This document shows, in pieces, positions 43,037 to 50,634 of a stretch of DNA of 64,000 bases (position 1 is its first letter; each line of letters opens with the position of its first letter). This DNA comes from Palsa-506 sp963836355 (lineage in GTDB: Bacteria > Actinomycetota > Actinomycetes > Streptosporangiales > Streptosporangiaceae), in assembly GCA_963836355.1 (NCBI GenBank), contig CAWIJO010000006.1:310001-374000 (forward strand). The letters run 5' to 3'. The notes beneath the pieces are model-generated. The model made no database searches, was not told where the DNA came from, and saw nothing but the letters and a program-made list of their open reading frames with translations. A program made the translations under genes and the position numbers.

Positions 43037-43618
43037 GCTCGGGCTCCTCGCTGACTCTGCCCAGCGGCTGAAGGTGGCGTCTAGCGAGTCGATCAGGCGC
43101 GCGAACGTTACGTCGACCGACTGCGGCAGGCCGAACCCGCCGGCCGCCTCCAGCGAAACGAACCCATGCAGGGCCACCCGCAGGCAGCGGATCGCGTGGA
43201 TCATGTCGTCGCCGGTGATGCCATAGCCGGCCAGGGCAGCGCGCAGCATGCCGACCGCTTCGTCGCTCGCAGCCAGGTGCTCGGCGTCACCAGGTCCGGG
43301 CGCCCGGATGCTGGCCGCGCACAGGGCCGGGTGCCGGGCAGCGTAGGACCGGTAAGCTGCCGCGATCGAGTGCAGCGCGTCCCGGCCGGACCGGCCGCAT
43401 GCGGACGCGGTCATCGCCGCGGTCAGGTCCCGCACGCCGGCGACGGCTAGGTCACGCCGGAGACCGTCGAGGCCGTCGATGTGCTTGTACAGCCCGGGCA
43501 GTGATACGCCCAGCCGCTTGGCGACGGCGGCCAGCGTGAGGCGATCCAGCCCGGTCTCGTCAGCCACCACCGCAGCCGCGGCGATCACGCGCTCGGTGTT
43601 GAGGCCCATCCGCGGCAC
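42959..43618 (-). CDS. TetR-family regulator (WHG-type C-terminal domain)
   Basis: 219 residues (MPRMGLNTERV; the second Met at 43609 is also possible). The helix-turn-helix is VIAAAAVVADETGLDRLTLA, AVAKRLGVSLPGLYKHIDGL, followed by a C-terminal domain ending FARLIDSLDATFSRW that matches the WHG group of TetR proteins (ALRAALHGFVSLEAAGGFGL-like segment near residue 155). It lies 9 bp behind the membrane-protein gene on the same strand, so both are likely controlled by the promoter and TTGGCAA operator at 44382-44433 as an autoregulated operon. Confidence 0.9.
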   Translation of the reverse strand: MPRMGLNTERVIAAAAVVADETGLDRLTLAAVAKRLGVSLPGLYKHIDGLDGLRRDLAVAGVRDLTAAMTASACGRSGRDALHSIAAAYRSYAARHPALCAASIRAPGPGDAEHLAASDEAVGMLRAALAGYGITGDDMIHAIRCLRVALHGFVSLEAAGGFGLPQSVDVTFARLIDSLDATFSRWAESARSPSSAAAGRPGDARTGGRPVDLADGRGP

Positions 43619-43627
43619 GGCGGGAGC

Positions 43628-44371
43628 CTACCGGCCGGCCCGGCCGAGCGCGATCCCGGACCCGGTCACCCACACCAGCAGCAGCGGCAGCGAGACCCAG
43701 GCGGCGAGCGCAAGCGAGTCGAGTAGCAACAGGTACCCGACGCCGGACACGACGATCGCCACGGCCAGCGCGATCCCGGCATAGGACAGCCAGCCGGGCA
43801 GCACCGTGGTGTTCCTGGCCAGCGCGATGCCCGCCAGGGCCAACACCGCGAGCGCGAGCATCTTGACCCCGTCCAGCCTGCTGATCGCGTCAGTCAGATC
43901 CCCGGCGGCGGTGGCACGGCCGGCCGGCACCACCGAAGACGTCAGGTATACGCCAAGGCCGCACTGCACCAGGGAGACGACGACCGCGGCGAGGCCGGCG
44001 GTGGTCGCGATCCAGGCAGCCCGGGCAGCCCCGGCCGCCCAGACAGGCCGGCCGTCGGCCGCCCAGGCAACCCGGCCGTCGGCGGAGCGCAGGCCGGCCC
44101 GGCCAATGGCGATCACCACCACGGCGAGGAACACCGCAGCTGCTCCCTCGGTAAGCACGAACTGCGTAGTCGCCGCGGCCTGATGCCCGGCATCCGCAGC
44201 AAGAACTTTTGCGCCGGTGGTCCGTACTGTGGCGGACGAAGAGAAGATGCTGAGGCCAGCCAGCCACGCCACTGCGTAGCCAATCCCCGCTAGCGCCGGC
44301 CCTGTGGCCAGGCCATGCCGCCAGGTGGACGCGGTGGATGTCCTCCGGTCGGCCCGGATGTTCGTTGCCAT
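43628..44371 (-). CDS. Membrane protein of the DUF4386 type
   Basis: 247 residues from ATG 44371, preceded by AAGGAG at a good distance. Hydrophobic segments: GIGYAVAWLAGLSIF, TEGAAAVFLAVVVIAIGRAG, AAWIATTAGLAAVVVSLVQC, VKMLALAVLALAGIALAR, WLSYAGIALAVAIVVSGVGY and LAAWVSLPLLLVWVTGSGIA, about six or seven helices. The layout resembles DUF4386-like integral membrane proteins of unknown role. It heads the operon with the TetR gene; the operator overlaps its transcription start, so it is the probable regulated target, perhaps a small-molecule efflux or sensing protein. Confidence 0.8.
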   Translation of the reverse strand: MATNIRADRRTSTASTWRHGLATGPALAGIGYAVAWLAGLSIFSSSATVRTTGAKVLAADAGHQAAATTQFVLTEGAAAVFLAVVVIAIGRAGLRSADGRVAWAADGRPVWAAGAARAAWIATTAGLAAVVVSLVQCGLGVYLTSSVVPAGRATAAGDLTDAISRLDGVKMLALAVLALAGIALARNTTVLPGWLSYAGIALAVAIVVSGVGYLLLLDSLALAAWVSLPLLLVWVTGSGIALGRAGR

Positions 44372-44381
44372 GATTAACTCC

Positions 44382-44433
44382 TTGGCAAGTAGTAGTTGCC
44401 AATAGGTTAATGTTGCTAACTTCATCTAGTCAA
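44382..44433 (-). promoter_or_regulatory. Promoter and operator of the membrane protein-TetR operon
   Basis: On the minus strand: -35 TTGACT (44433-44428), 18-bp spacer, -10 TAACCT (44409-44404), then a perfect inverted repeat TTGGCAA-N7-TTGCCAA (44402-44382) covering the expected start site. A TetR dimer bound there would block transcription. Confidence 0.75.
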
Positions 44434-44511
44434 CGGAATTAAGAGCCAGCGGGTGCCGAGCGGCCGCCTTCGGCGGGGTGGCGGGCTGGCGCACGCCGCC
44501 GCGGGCAACGG

Positions 44512-45556
44512 CTAGCTGATGAACTCGGGCAGGCCGCAGCGGATGGCGATGGCGGCGTCCCGGTAGGACACCAGCGCGCTGATCAGCAGCCTGCCGTCCA
44601 CCTCGCTGAGCTGAAGGACCTGCAGGCCGTTCACCGCCAGGCGGCCGCTGGCGTCCGGCGCATAGGTGGCGAATGCAGGCTGCCCGTTGCAGGAACCTGC
44701 CACCAGCCGGATGCCGCCAGGCCGGGCCGGGCCGAAGATCGCGTTCTCGATGAACGCGGCCGCCGCGTCCCGGCCGCTGAACCACATGCTCATCGGCGGC
44801 ATCGAGAAGCAGACATCCTCGGTGACCAACCGGACGAACCCGTCGATGTCGGCGAGCTGCCAGGCTTGCACGTACCGCTCCAGTAGCTGCCGCACCCGCG
44901 GATCGGTGACGTCCGGCTGCGGTGCGCCGGAACTTTCCCTGGCCTGCACGCGGGCCCGGGAAAGCAGGCTGTTGACCGCCGACGCGCTGACGCTCAGCAC
45001 ATCGGACACCTTCAGCATGGCTGAAGCCGAGCACGTCATGCAGGAGCAGGGCAGCCCGCTGGCGCGGCGCGAGCCGCTGCAGCGCGGCGACGAAGGCCAG
45101 GCTGATCTCCTCCCGGCGGACCAGCTCATCCTGCGGGTCGCCGGCCCCGGTGCCGGGGCCGGCCACCGCGCCAGTCAGTTCGGCGTCGCTGACCGGCTCG
45201 ACCCAGGCCAGCTCCGGATCCGGCGGCACAGGCGCCGCGCCTGGCTGCATCGGCTGCCCGTAACCGCCCGGCGCGATGCGGGCGCGCCGCCGTCGCAGCG
45301 CATCCAGGCAGACATTGGTCGCGATGCGATGCAGCCAGGCGCCGAACGGCCCTGAGCCGTCATAGGTCGTCAGCCGGCGCCAGGCCCGTTCCAGGGTGTC
45401 CTGCGTGGCGTCCTCCGCATCGGCTCCCGACCCGAACATGCGATAGCAGTGCCGGAAGACTGATCGCTCGTGCGGCTGGATGAGGATGGCGAAGGCCGCG
45501 TCGTCGCCGGCGACCGCCCGGGCGAGCAGGTCGGCAGACTCGGCCGGAGCAGTCAT
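44512..45556 (-). pseudogene. Sigma-70 family factor of SigG/SigX5 type, one frameshift
   Basis: ATG 45556. Sigma region 2 is intact (CYRMFGSGADAEDATQDTLE, AWLHRIATNVCLDALRRRRA), and region 4 begins LAPRQRAALLLHDVLGFS. There (about 45020) the frame shifts; VSDVLSVSASAVNSLLSRAR (recognition helix) and a SnoaL-like C-terminal domain (YVQAWQLADIDGFVRLVTED, AIFGPARPGGIRLVAGSCNG) continue in the next frame to 44512. Factors of this type use the SnoaL domain to modulate activity and are often encoded next to small YCII or VOC proteins; here a VOC gene lies 58 bp upstream. Repaired length is about 348 residues. Confidence 0.85.
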
Positions 45557-45614
45557 CGGCGTCGCCCTCCAGTCTGCCTGGCCGGCTGCCCGTCCGAGCT
45601 TCGCCCGGAACAGG

Positions 45615-45965
45615 TCAGGCGTCCTGACTGGCCACTCCGACCACCTGGCCCTGCGGGTCGGCCAGCAGCCCGAAGGTCACGCCAGGCACGGAGGTGGCCT
45701 GCTGCACCACGCGGCCGCCCTGGGCGGCGGCGGCTTCAAGGGTAGCGGCGACATCCTGCACCCCGACGAAGAAGGTCACCAGCGGCTGGCCGCCTTGCAA
45801 CGGGCTGATGCCGCCGGGCACGCTGCCCTCGACGCCGGAGTCGACGTAGCTGTAGCCGGGTATCCCCCCATCGGGAAAGGTCCAGCCGAACAGCTTGCCG
45901 TAGAAAGACCTTGTGGCGTCCGGGTCGGACGACCGGATCTCGAAATGGACTACCGGAGCTGGCAT
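45615..45965 (-). CDS. VOC-family (glyoxalase-fold) protein
   Basis: 116 residues, ATG 45965 with GAGAGGAAC upstream. VVHFEIRSSDPDATRSFYGK and LFGWTFPDG form the first unit of the VOC fold, LVTFFVGVQDVAATLEAAAA and GRVVQQATSVPGVTFGLLAD the second, ending DPQGQVVGV. Metal-binding positions are His near residue 7 and later residues that cannot be settled by eye. It precedes the sigma-factor gene by 58 bp on the same strand and is probably in its operon. The function is unknown; members include dioxygenases, isomerases and antibiotic-binding proteins. Confidence 0.9.
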   Translation of the reverse strand: MPAPVVHFEIRSSDPDATRSFYGKLFGWTFPDGGIPGYSYVDSGVEGSVPGGISPLQGGQPLVTFFVGVQDVAATLEAAAAQGGRVVQQATSVPGVTFGLLADPQGQVVGVASQDA

Positions 45966-46067
45966 GGGATGTTCCTCTCATCGATACGGGCCTACGCCCT
46001 GGGCTGGCTTACGCCTGGTATGACGAGGACACCGGCCGGATCTCTCGGTCCGCGGCCGGCCAGTTGT

Positions 46068-46121
46068 TCGTGATCACGGATGATTCGCGCGCTGGACCCC
46101 CCGAATCATCCGTGATCACGA
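46068..46121 (-). repeat. 20-bp-stem hairpin, family copy 1
   Basis: Perfect inverted repeat with arms 46068-46087 and 46102-46121, core TGATCACGGATGATTCG, and a 14-base loop. On the minus strand the stem-loop contains GGGGGGTCCAGCGCG, as does its relative at 50475. It lies 80 bp downstream of the ligase stop (46202, minus strand), where it might act as a terminator, but no T run follows. Confidence 0.9.
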
Positions 46122-46125
46122 GGCG

Positions 46126-46195
46126 GGGCGGCGGGCGGGCGGCCGGGCGGGCTGGGCGGCGGGCGGGCGGCCGGGCGGGCTGGGCGGCGGGCGGT
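46126..46195. repeat. GC-only tandem repeat, about 2.5 units of 28 bp
   Basis: Units built from GGCGGGCGGGCGGCCGGGC and GGGCTGGGC run twice perfectly and then partly. The unit is not a multiple of three and the region is non-coding, between the ligase 3' end and the hairpin. Confidence 0.8.
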
Positions 46196-46201
46196 ACCGG
46201 C

Positions 46202-47218
46202 TCAGGAGGGTTTCTCGCGGACTACTTCGGCGGGGTCCTTGTCGTCGCGCCGGCCGAGGTATCTCGGGTGCCGCAGCTGGCCTGCCGTCGTCCACTCGGT
46301 GAACCCGACCTGCGCGACCAGCCGCGGCTCGATCCAGTGCACGCCCGCGGCAGGCAGCTCGCCGTGGCCGAACGGCGGCTGCGGCCGCTGCAGGGCGGTC
46401 ATGGTCGCGTGCAGGCTGGCCAGCGTCCGCCCGTCGAAGCCGGTGCCGACCTTGCCGGCGTAAGCCAGCCGGCCATCAGGGAGGTAGTAGCCGAGCAGCA
46501 GCGCGCCGAAGCCGGTCCGGGTGCCCTGCGGATCGGTATAGCCGCCGATCACGAATTCCTGCGCCTTATCGCACTTGAACTTCAGCCAGTCCCGGCTCCG
46601 GCCGGCCCGGTAGGGCGCGTCGGCCCGCTTGGCGATCAGCCCTTCCCAGCGCCGGTCGCAGGCCTGCCGGAAGTACGCCTCGCCGTCGGCGTTGCGGTGC
46701 GCGGTGAAGCGGAGCGGGCCGGTGAACGAAACCAGCTCGCGGAGCAGGCCCTTCCGCTCGCGCAGCGGCAGCGCGCGGATGTCGTGGCCGCCGACGAACA
46801 TCAGGTCGAAGAGGTAGAAATACACCCGTACCCCCCTGATCAGCTCCGGGTCCGGGCGGCTTACCTGCATCCGCTGCTGCAGGCGGGCGAAGCTGGTGCG
46901 GCCGCGCTCGAAGGCGACGATCTCGCCGTCGGCGACGAAATCGACGTCCGGCTGGCCGGCCAGCGCCTCGGCAAGCTCCGGATAGGTGCCGGTGATGTCC
47001 TTCTTATTGCGCGTCATGAGCCGCGCCCGGGAGCCCTCGCGGAACGCCAGGCAGCGCTCGCCGTCCAGTTTCCGCTCGAAGATCCAGCCGGGGTCGGAGA
47101 ACCGGTCATCGGTCAGCGCGGCGAGCTCGGGCTGCAGCCAGGCCGGAACCGGCGCCGGCCCGCCGGCTGGCCATGCCGTGCCCGCCGGCGGCTGCGCCGG
47201 ACCATCCGTTTCAGCCAT
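46202..47218 (-). CDS. ATP-dependent DNA ligase (LigC/LigD ligase-domain type)
   Basis: ATG 47218, about 338 residues. Nucleotidyltransferase motifs: I FERKLDGERCLAF (Lys adenylated), III FVADGEIVAF, IV WEGLIAKR, V DWLKFKC. An OB domain follows (YAGKVGTGFDGRT, PRLVAQVGFTEWTTAGQLRH, PRYLGRRDDKDPAEV). It seals nicks and ends in DNA repair, probably with the LigD-type polymerase encoded at 32485, although the two genes are 13 kb apart and no Ku gene is visible. The 3' end faces a tandem repeat and a strong hairpin. Confidence 0.93.
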   Translation of the reverse strand: MAETDGPAQPPAGTAWPAGGPAPVPAWLQPELAALTDDRFSDPGWIFERKLDGERCLAFREGSRARLMTRNKKDITGTYPELAEALAGQPDVDFVADGEIVAFERGRTSFARLQQRMQVSRPDPELIRGVRVYFYLFDLMFVGGHDIRALPLRERKGLLRELVSFTGPLRFTAHRNADGEAYFRQACDRRWEGLIAKRADAPYRAGRSRDWLKFKCDKAQEFVIGGYTDPQGTRTGFGALLLGYYLPDGRLAYAGKVGTGFDGRTLASLHATMTALQRPQPPFGHGELPAAGVHWIEPRLVAQVGFTEWTTAGQLRHPRYLGRRDDKDPAEVVREKPS

Positions 47219-47321
47219 CTGTCCTTCGCCCCCGCCCCGCCTGGCCGTCCGGCTGCTGCTACCCACTTTCCCCGGATGCGGGCGATCATCCCTGGCGGTG
47301 AGTTCTTACGATCATGGTGGC

Positions 47322-47590
47322 GTGACGGCGGCGCAGGTTCCCGGTTTCATCGACAGCCACGCGCACCTGCTGGCCGGGCTCGCGCGGCTGGTCAGCGGGC
47401 GCAGCGAGCGGGACGGATTCCGCACCCTGGGCACCGCGCCGCCGCAGTCCGGCTGACGCCCGATGTGGCGTTCAGCCTGATGACCGACGAACAGGCCGGG
47501 CAGACGATGCTGACCGGCGATCCGCGGGCCGTCCCGGCTGCGGAGATTGACCGGATCGAGGTACTCGGCACCACCCCGTTGCCGTTCTGA
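47322..47590 (+). pseudogene. Amidohydrolase remnant (both ends, middle lost)
   Basis: GTG 47322 opens VTAAQVPGFIDSHAHLLAGL, the HxH-bearing start of an amidohydrolase, but the frame stops at 47455 after ~44 codons. In another frame RLTPDVAFSLMTDEQAGQTM, then DPRAVPAAEIDRIEVLGTTP resembles the end of a metal-dependent hydrolase. A large internal deletion is the simplest explanation. The flanks of this 575-bp gap (47219-47793) hold a near-direct repeat (TGAAGACCGGCGCAACCCG twice, near 47588 and 47610) and the leader of the protease gene. Confidence 0.5.
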
Positions 47591-47793
47591 AGACCGGCGC
47601 AACCCGCCCTGAAGACCGGCGCAACCCGCTTGTAAAACTGGCCGCACTCGCCCATCCCGCTGGTAACAGTTCGTATCTGTACGTTTACACATTCGCCTGA
47701 CGGGCTTCCAGCCAACCGGACAACATGGCTCCTGGTGCCTGATCCTCCCAGGTCAGGTGCCTGTCGTGTGTCCCGGCCAAGGAGGAACATCTC

Positions 47794-49587
47794 GTGCGAT
47801 CTTCGACCTGGCCGGCTGGCCTCGCGATAGCCGCCCTGACCGTCAGCGGGCTGGCGGCCGGGACTGGCGCCGCTCAGGCAGCCACCGACCGCGGCCAGGC
47901 GCACCAGCCCGCCACCCATGCACCGGACTCGGCTGCGCCGGACTACCGGCCCGCATGCGCGGCGGCCCGGCCAGGACAGATGTCCTGCCTGGCCCTGATT
48001 CGCACCGCCAGGCGGGGCGTCTTGGCCAGGCCCGCGGGCGGCCTGCGGCGCGGCGCCGGAGCCAGGCTGGCCGGGCACGCCGGGCCGACCGCGGACGGCT
48101 ATGGGCCCGCCAGCCTGCAGAGCGCCTACCGGCTGCCATCGGCGACGGCAGGCGGCGGCGAGACAGTCGCCATCGTGGACGCCTTCGATGACCCCAGTGC
48201 CGCGTCTGACCTGGCCGCCTATCGTGCCGCCTGGGGACTGCCTCGCTGCGATGCCGGCTGCTTTACGAAGGTCAACCAGGACGGGAAGGCCAGCCCGCTG
48301 CCGCGGACTGCGCGCCTCAGCGGGTGGCCCACCGAGGAGTCGCTGGACCTCGACATGGTCTCGGCCATCTGCCCGAACTGCCACATCCTGCTGGTCGAGG
48401 CCAGCAACGCCAGGGCCGCCAGCCTCGGGGCGGCGGTGAACACGGCGGTCAGCATGGGCGCCAAGTACGTGTCCAACAGCTACGGCGCGCCGGAGTCTGC
48501 TGCCGACCGGGCGCTCGACTCGAAGTACTACCGGCACCCGGGCGTCGCCGTGACCGCATCGGCCGGCGACAACGGCTACGGCCTGTCCTACCCTGCCGCG
48601 TCTCGGTACGTCACTTCCGTCGGCGGGACCTCGCTACGGCAGGCGTCCGGCCCGCGCGGGTGGACGGAACGCGCCTGGGGCAACACCGGCCAAGGCGCTG
48701 GCACCGGCGCCGGCTGCTCGGCTGATGACGCCAAGCCGGCCTGGCAGGCCGACACCGGCTGCGCCATGCGGACCGAGAACGATGTCGCCGCCGATGCCAA
48801 CCCGAACACCGGCGTCGCGGTCTACGACAGCTACGACCAGCACGGCTGGCTGGAGGCTGGCGGCACCAGCGCCGCGGCGCCGATTGTCGCAGCGGTGTTC
48901 GCGCTGGCCGGCCCGCCCGCGGCCGGCAGCTATCCGTCGTCCTATCCGTACGCGCACGCCAGCAGCCTGTTCGACGTCACGTCCGGTGCCGACGGCAGTT
49001 GCGCGGGCAGCTACCTGTGCACTGCCAAGACGGGCTACGACGGGCCCACCGGCCTGGGTAGCCCGGACGGCACGGCCGCATTCGTCGGCCGTGCCCCGGC
49101 GGCCGGCTGCAAGGCGGGGCAACTGCTGCGCAATCCGGGGTTCGAACGCCGCAAGATCGTGCCATGGACGACCCGCGACACGGTGCTGACGAAGGCCAAT
49201 GCGCAGCTGCCCGCGCACTCCGGGGCACAGCTGGCATGGCTGGACGGCTACGGCGTCACGCACACTGACATCCTGGCCCAGACGGTCACGATCCCGGCCG
49301 GCTGCCAGCACGCAACGTTTTCGTTCTGGCTCGCCACGGCGACCGACGCCGCGGCCGGCCCGGCCGCCGACACGCTCACGCTGCGAGTACTTGGTTCCGG
49401 CGGCACCGTGCTCCGCACGTTGGCCAGGTACAGCAACAAGGGCGCCGCGGACGGCTACCGCCAGCACTCGTTCTCGCTGGCCCGGTACGCCGGGCAGCGG
49501 ATCACGCTGAAGTTCAGCGGGAAGGAGACCCTGGTCGGGCACGTCACCAGCTTCCTGGAGGACGACAACGCCCTGCACGTCTCCTGA
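47794..49587 (+). CDS. Secreted S53-family (sedolisin-type) serine protease
   Basis: 597 residues from GTG 47794 after AAGGAGGAAC. Signal peptide (WPAGLAIAALTVSGLAAGTG then AAQAAT). S53 features: TVAIVDAFDDPSAASDL, the Glu/Asp pair in PTEESLDLDMVSAICPNCHI, SNSYGAPESAA, VTASAGDNGYG and the nucleophile in AGGTSAAAPIVAAVFAL. A calcium-site region (LFDVTSGADG, GYDGPTGLGSPDG) closes the catalytic domain near residue 430. The C-terminal ~165 residues (NPGFERRKIVPW to EDDNALHVS) form a beta-sandwich of carbohydrate-binding or P-domain type. The prodomain appears short (~60-70 residues). Acts outside the cell. Confidence 0.92.
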   Translation: MRSSTWPAGLAIAALTVSGLAAGTGAAQAATDRGQAHQPATHAPDSAAPDYRPACAAARPGQMSCLALIRTARRGVLARPAGGLRRGAGARLAGHAGPTADGYGPASLQSAYRLPSATAGGGETVAIVDAFDDPSAASDLAAYRAAWGLPRCDAGCFTKVNQDGKASPLPRTARLSGWPTEESLDLDMVSAICPNCHILLVEASNARAASLGAAVNTAVSMGAKYVSNSYGAPESAADRALDSKYYRHPGVAVTASAGDNGYGLSYPAASRYVTSVGGTSLRQASGPRGWTERAWGNTGQGAGTGAGCSADDAKPAWQADTGCAMRTENDVAADANPNTGVAVYDSYDQHGWLEAGGTSAAAPIVAAVFALAGPPAAGSYPSSYPYAHASSLFDVTSGADGSCAGSYLCTAKTGYDGPTGLGSPDGTAAFVGRAPAAGCKAGQLLRNPGFERRKIVPWTTRDTVLTKANAQLPAHSGAQLAWLDGYGVTHTDILAQTVTIPAGCQHATFSFWLATATDAAAGPAADTLTLRVLGSGGTVLRTLARYSNKGAADGYRQHSFSLARYAGQRITLKFSGKETLVGHVTSFLEDDNALHVS

Positions 49588-50032
49588 CGGGCGACCGGCG
49601 CACTGGCGATCGCCGGGCGTCCGACGCACGGGCGACCGACGTTGGCGTCCGAAGCTCGGGCGTCCGCGCTGATGGCCGTGCGCCTCGCTGGCCTGGCCCA
49701 TCCTGCCGGTCGGCATATCCGTACGGCGCCGGCCGGCAGGCTGCGCTACCTGGCGACCTGGTGGACGCTCTGGAAATCAGGATCAGGCCTGATGTCAGCA
49801 GGATGACAACCGTTACCGCTGCGAGCGTCAGGACGATCTTCAGCAGGGCCTTCCAGAAGGTCACGGAGGTCGCGGCGAATAACACGACGACTGTCCGGAC
49901 GGACTCCACGGTCTGCGGCGTTACGGTCTGCGGCGTTGCTTCAGCGGTGAACATTTTCTGCAACTCCTCCCGCATCGCGGCCGGATTGAGCGAGCTCGCA
50001 GAAGGGGCGCCGGACTCGGTGAACGAGGTCAC
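49544..50032 (-). CDS. Possible small membrane protein (doubtful)
   Basis: Minus-strand frame with a polar start (TSFTESGAPSASSLNPAAMR, then EELQKMFTAEATP) and one long hydrophobic segment (FWKALLKIVLTLAAVTVVIL then LTSGLILI), followed by a basic Arg/Pro-rich tail. The amino-acid make-up of the first 100 residues looks protein-like, but there is no clear ribosome site, the start could be GTG 50032 or 50047, and the tail overlaps the protease 3' end by 44 bp antisense. The frame continues upstream into a prolyl oligopeptidase remnant. Low certainty. Confidence 0.35.
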   Translation of the reverse strand: MTSFTESGAPSASSLNPAAMREELQKMFTAEATPQTVTPQTVESVRTVVVLFAATSVTFWKALLKIVLTLAAVTVVILLTSGLILISRASTRSPGSAACRPAPYGYADRQDGPGQRGARPSARTPELRTPTSVARASDARRSPVRRSPVRRRAGRCRPPGSW

Positions 50033-50089
50033 CTCGAGGTGGATCACATCACGGTCCGGGCTGCCCTTGATGGCCGGAAGCGTGACGTC

Positions 50090-50440
50090 GCTTTCGCCAC
50101 CGAAGCCAAGCCGGTCAGCGGGATATCGCGCAGATGCGCTCCGTCTCGGTGTGCACGCGTCCGTTCTTCCGCCAGGCCGCCCCGGAGAACTTGGACCACT
50201 CGACATGTCACCGGTGTCGGCCCCGGTCCCGACGTCCCGGACGTGCCAGGTAAGCCAGTCCGAGCCCATGCTGGAGGTCGCGTAAGCGAGCAGGGCGCCG
50301 TCACCCGGATGGCCTCGTGGCCGGGCGCCGCCGCCAGGAAGCTCTCGGTCAGCTCGTCTTGCGCCTTGATCCAGGCGACCAACTTGGGATCGCCAGTGGC
50401 CTCCAGCCAGCGTAGGGATCGGCTACCGGCGCGCCGTGTA
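50090..50440 (-). pseudogene. Prolyl oligopeptidase N-terminal remnant
   Basis: Minus strand: RWLEATGDPKLVAWIKAQDE and LTESFLAAAPGHEAIR are the start of an S9 prolyl oligopeptidase; after a frame change and a loss of ~80 residues, YATSSMGSDWLTWHVRDVGT and GADTGD match its propeller blade that begins LAYALSSGGSDW. More frame changes follow until about 50090. No catalytic domain is present. A multiply damaged gene. Confidence 0.65.
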
Positions 50441-50474
50441 GCGGTCAACGTCGGTGCCCAGCCGGGCCGGCGGA

Positions 50475-50533
50475 CTCCATGATCACGGAGGATCTGGGGG
50501 GTTCCAGCGCGCGGATCCTCCGTGATCATGGAG
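50475..50533 (+). repeat. 20-bp-stem hairpin, family copy 2
   Basis: Perfect inverted repeat with arms 50475-50494 and 50514-50533 (core TGATCACGGAGGATC) and a 19-base loop that includes GGGGGGTTCCAGCGCGCG. Relative of the hairpin at 46068 read on the opposite strand; all stem differences between the two are compensated. It lies upstream of the TetR operator. Confidence 0.9.
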
Positions 50534-50548
50534 CGCGTCGCGGATACC

Positions 50549-50569
50549 TTCTAGTACGCTGTACTAGAA
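50549..50569. promoter_or_regulatory. Operator of the downstream TetR gene
   Basis: Perfect inverted repeat TTCTAGTAC-N3-GTACTAGAA, 66 bp before the TetR start. Arm length and spacing are typical of TetR-dimer sites. Autoregulation is inferred. Confidence 0.7.
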
Positions 50570-50598
50570 GCGTCGCGGGGTCAGGCGGCAGGCACGGA

Positions 50599-50630
50599 GG
50601 AAGGAAGGAAGGAAGGAAGGAAGGAAGGAA
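50599..50630. repeat. Tetranucleotide microsatellite (GGAA)8
   Basis: Exactly eight perfect GGAA units directly before GCGG and the TetR ATG at 50635. The repeat itself forms the ribosome-binding region. If translation began upstream in the same frame, unit changes would shift the frame. Confidence 0.95.
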
Positions 50631-50634
50631 GCGG

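Noticed and set aside
46068..46121. Calling hairpin copy 1 a simple terminator of the ligase gene
   Set aside because: No T run follows, and the related copy at 50475 is not downstream of a gene, so it is kept as a repeat.
45911..47590. A 559-codon open frame on the plus strand covering the ligase gene
   Set aside because: It is antisense to a ligase with all catalytic motifs; high GC keeps the reverse frames open, and the translation is low in recognisable structure.
47591..47793. Possible riboswitch in the protease leader
   Set aside because: I looked for ydaO-like and other conserved cores and found no matching motif order; only a weak inverted repeat is present.
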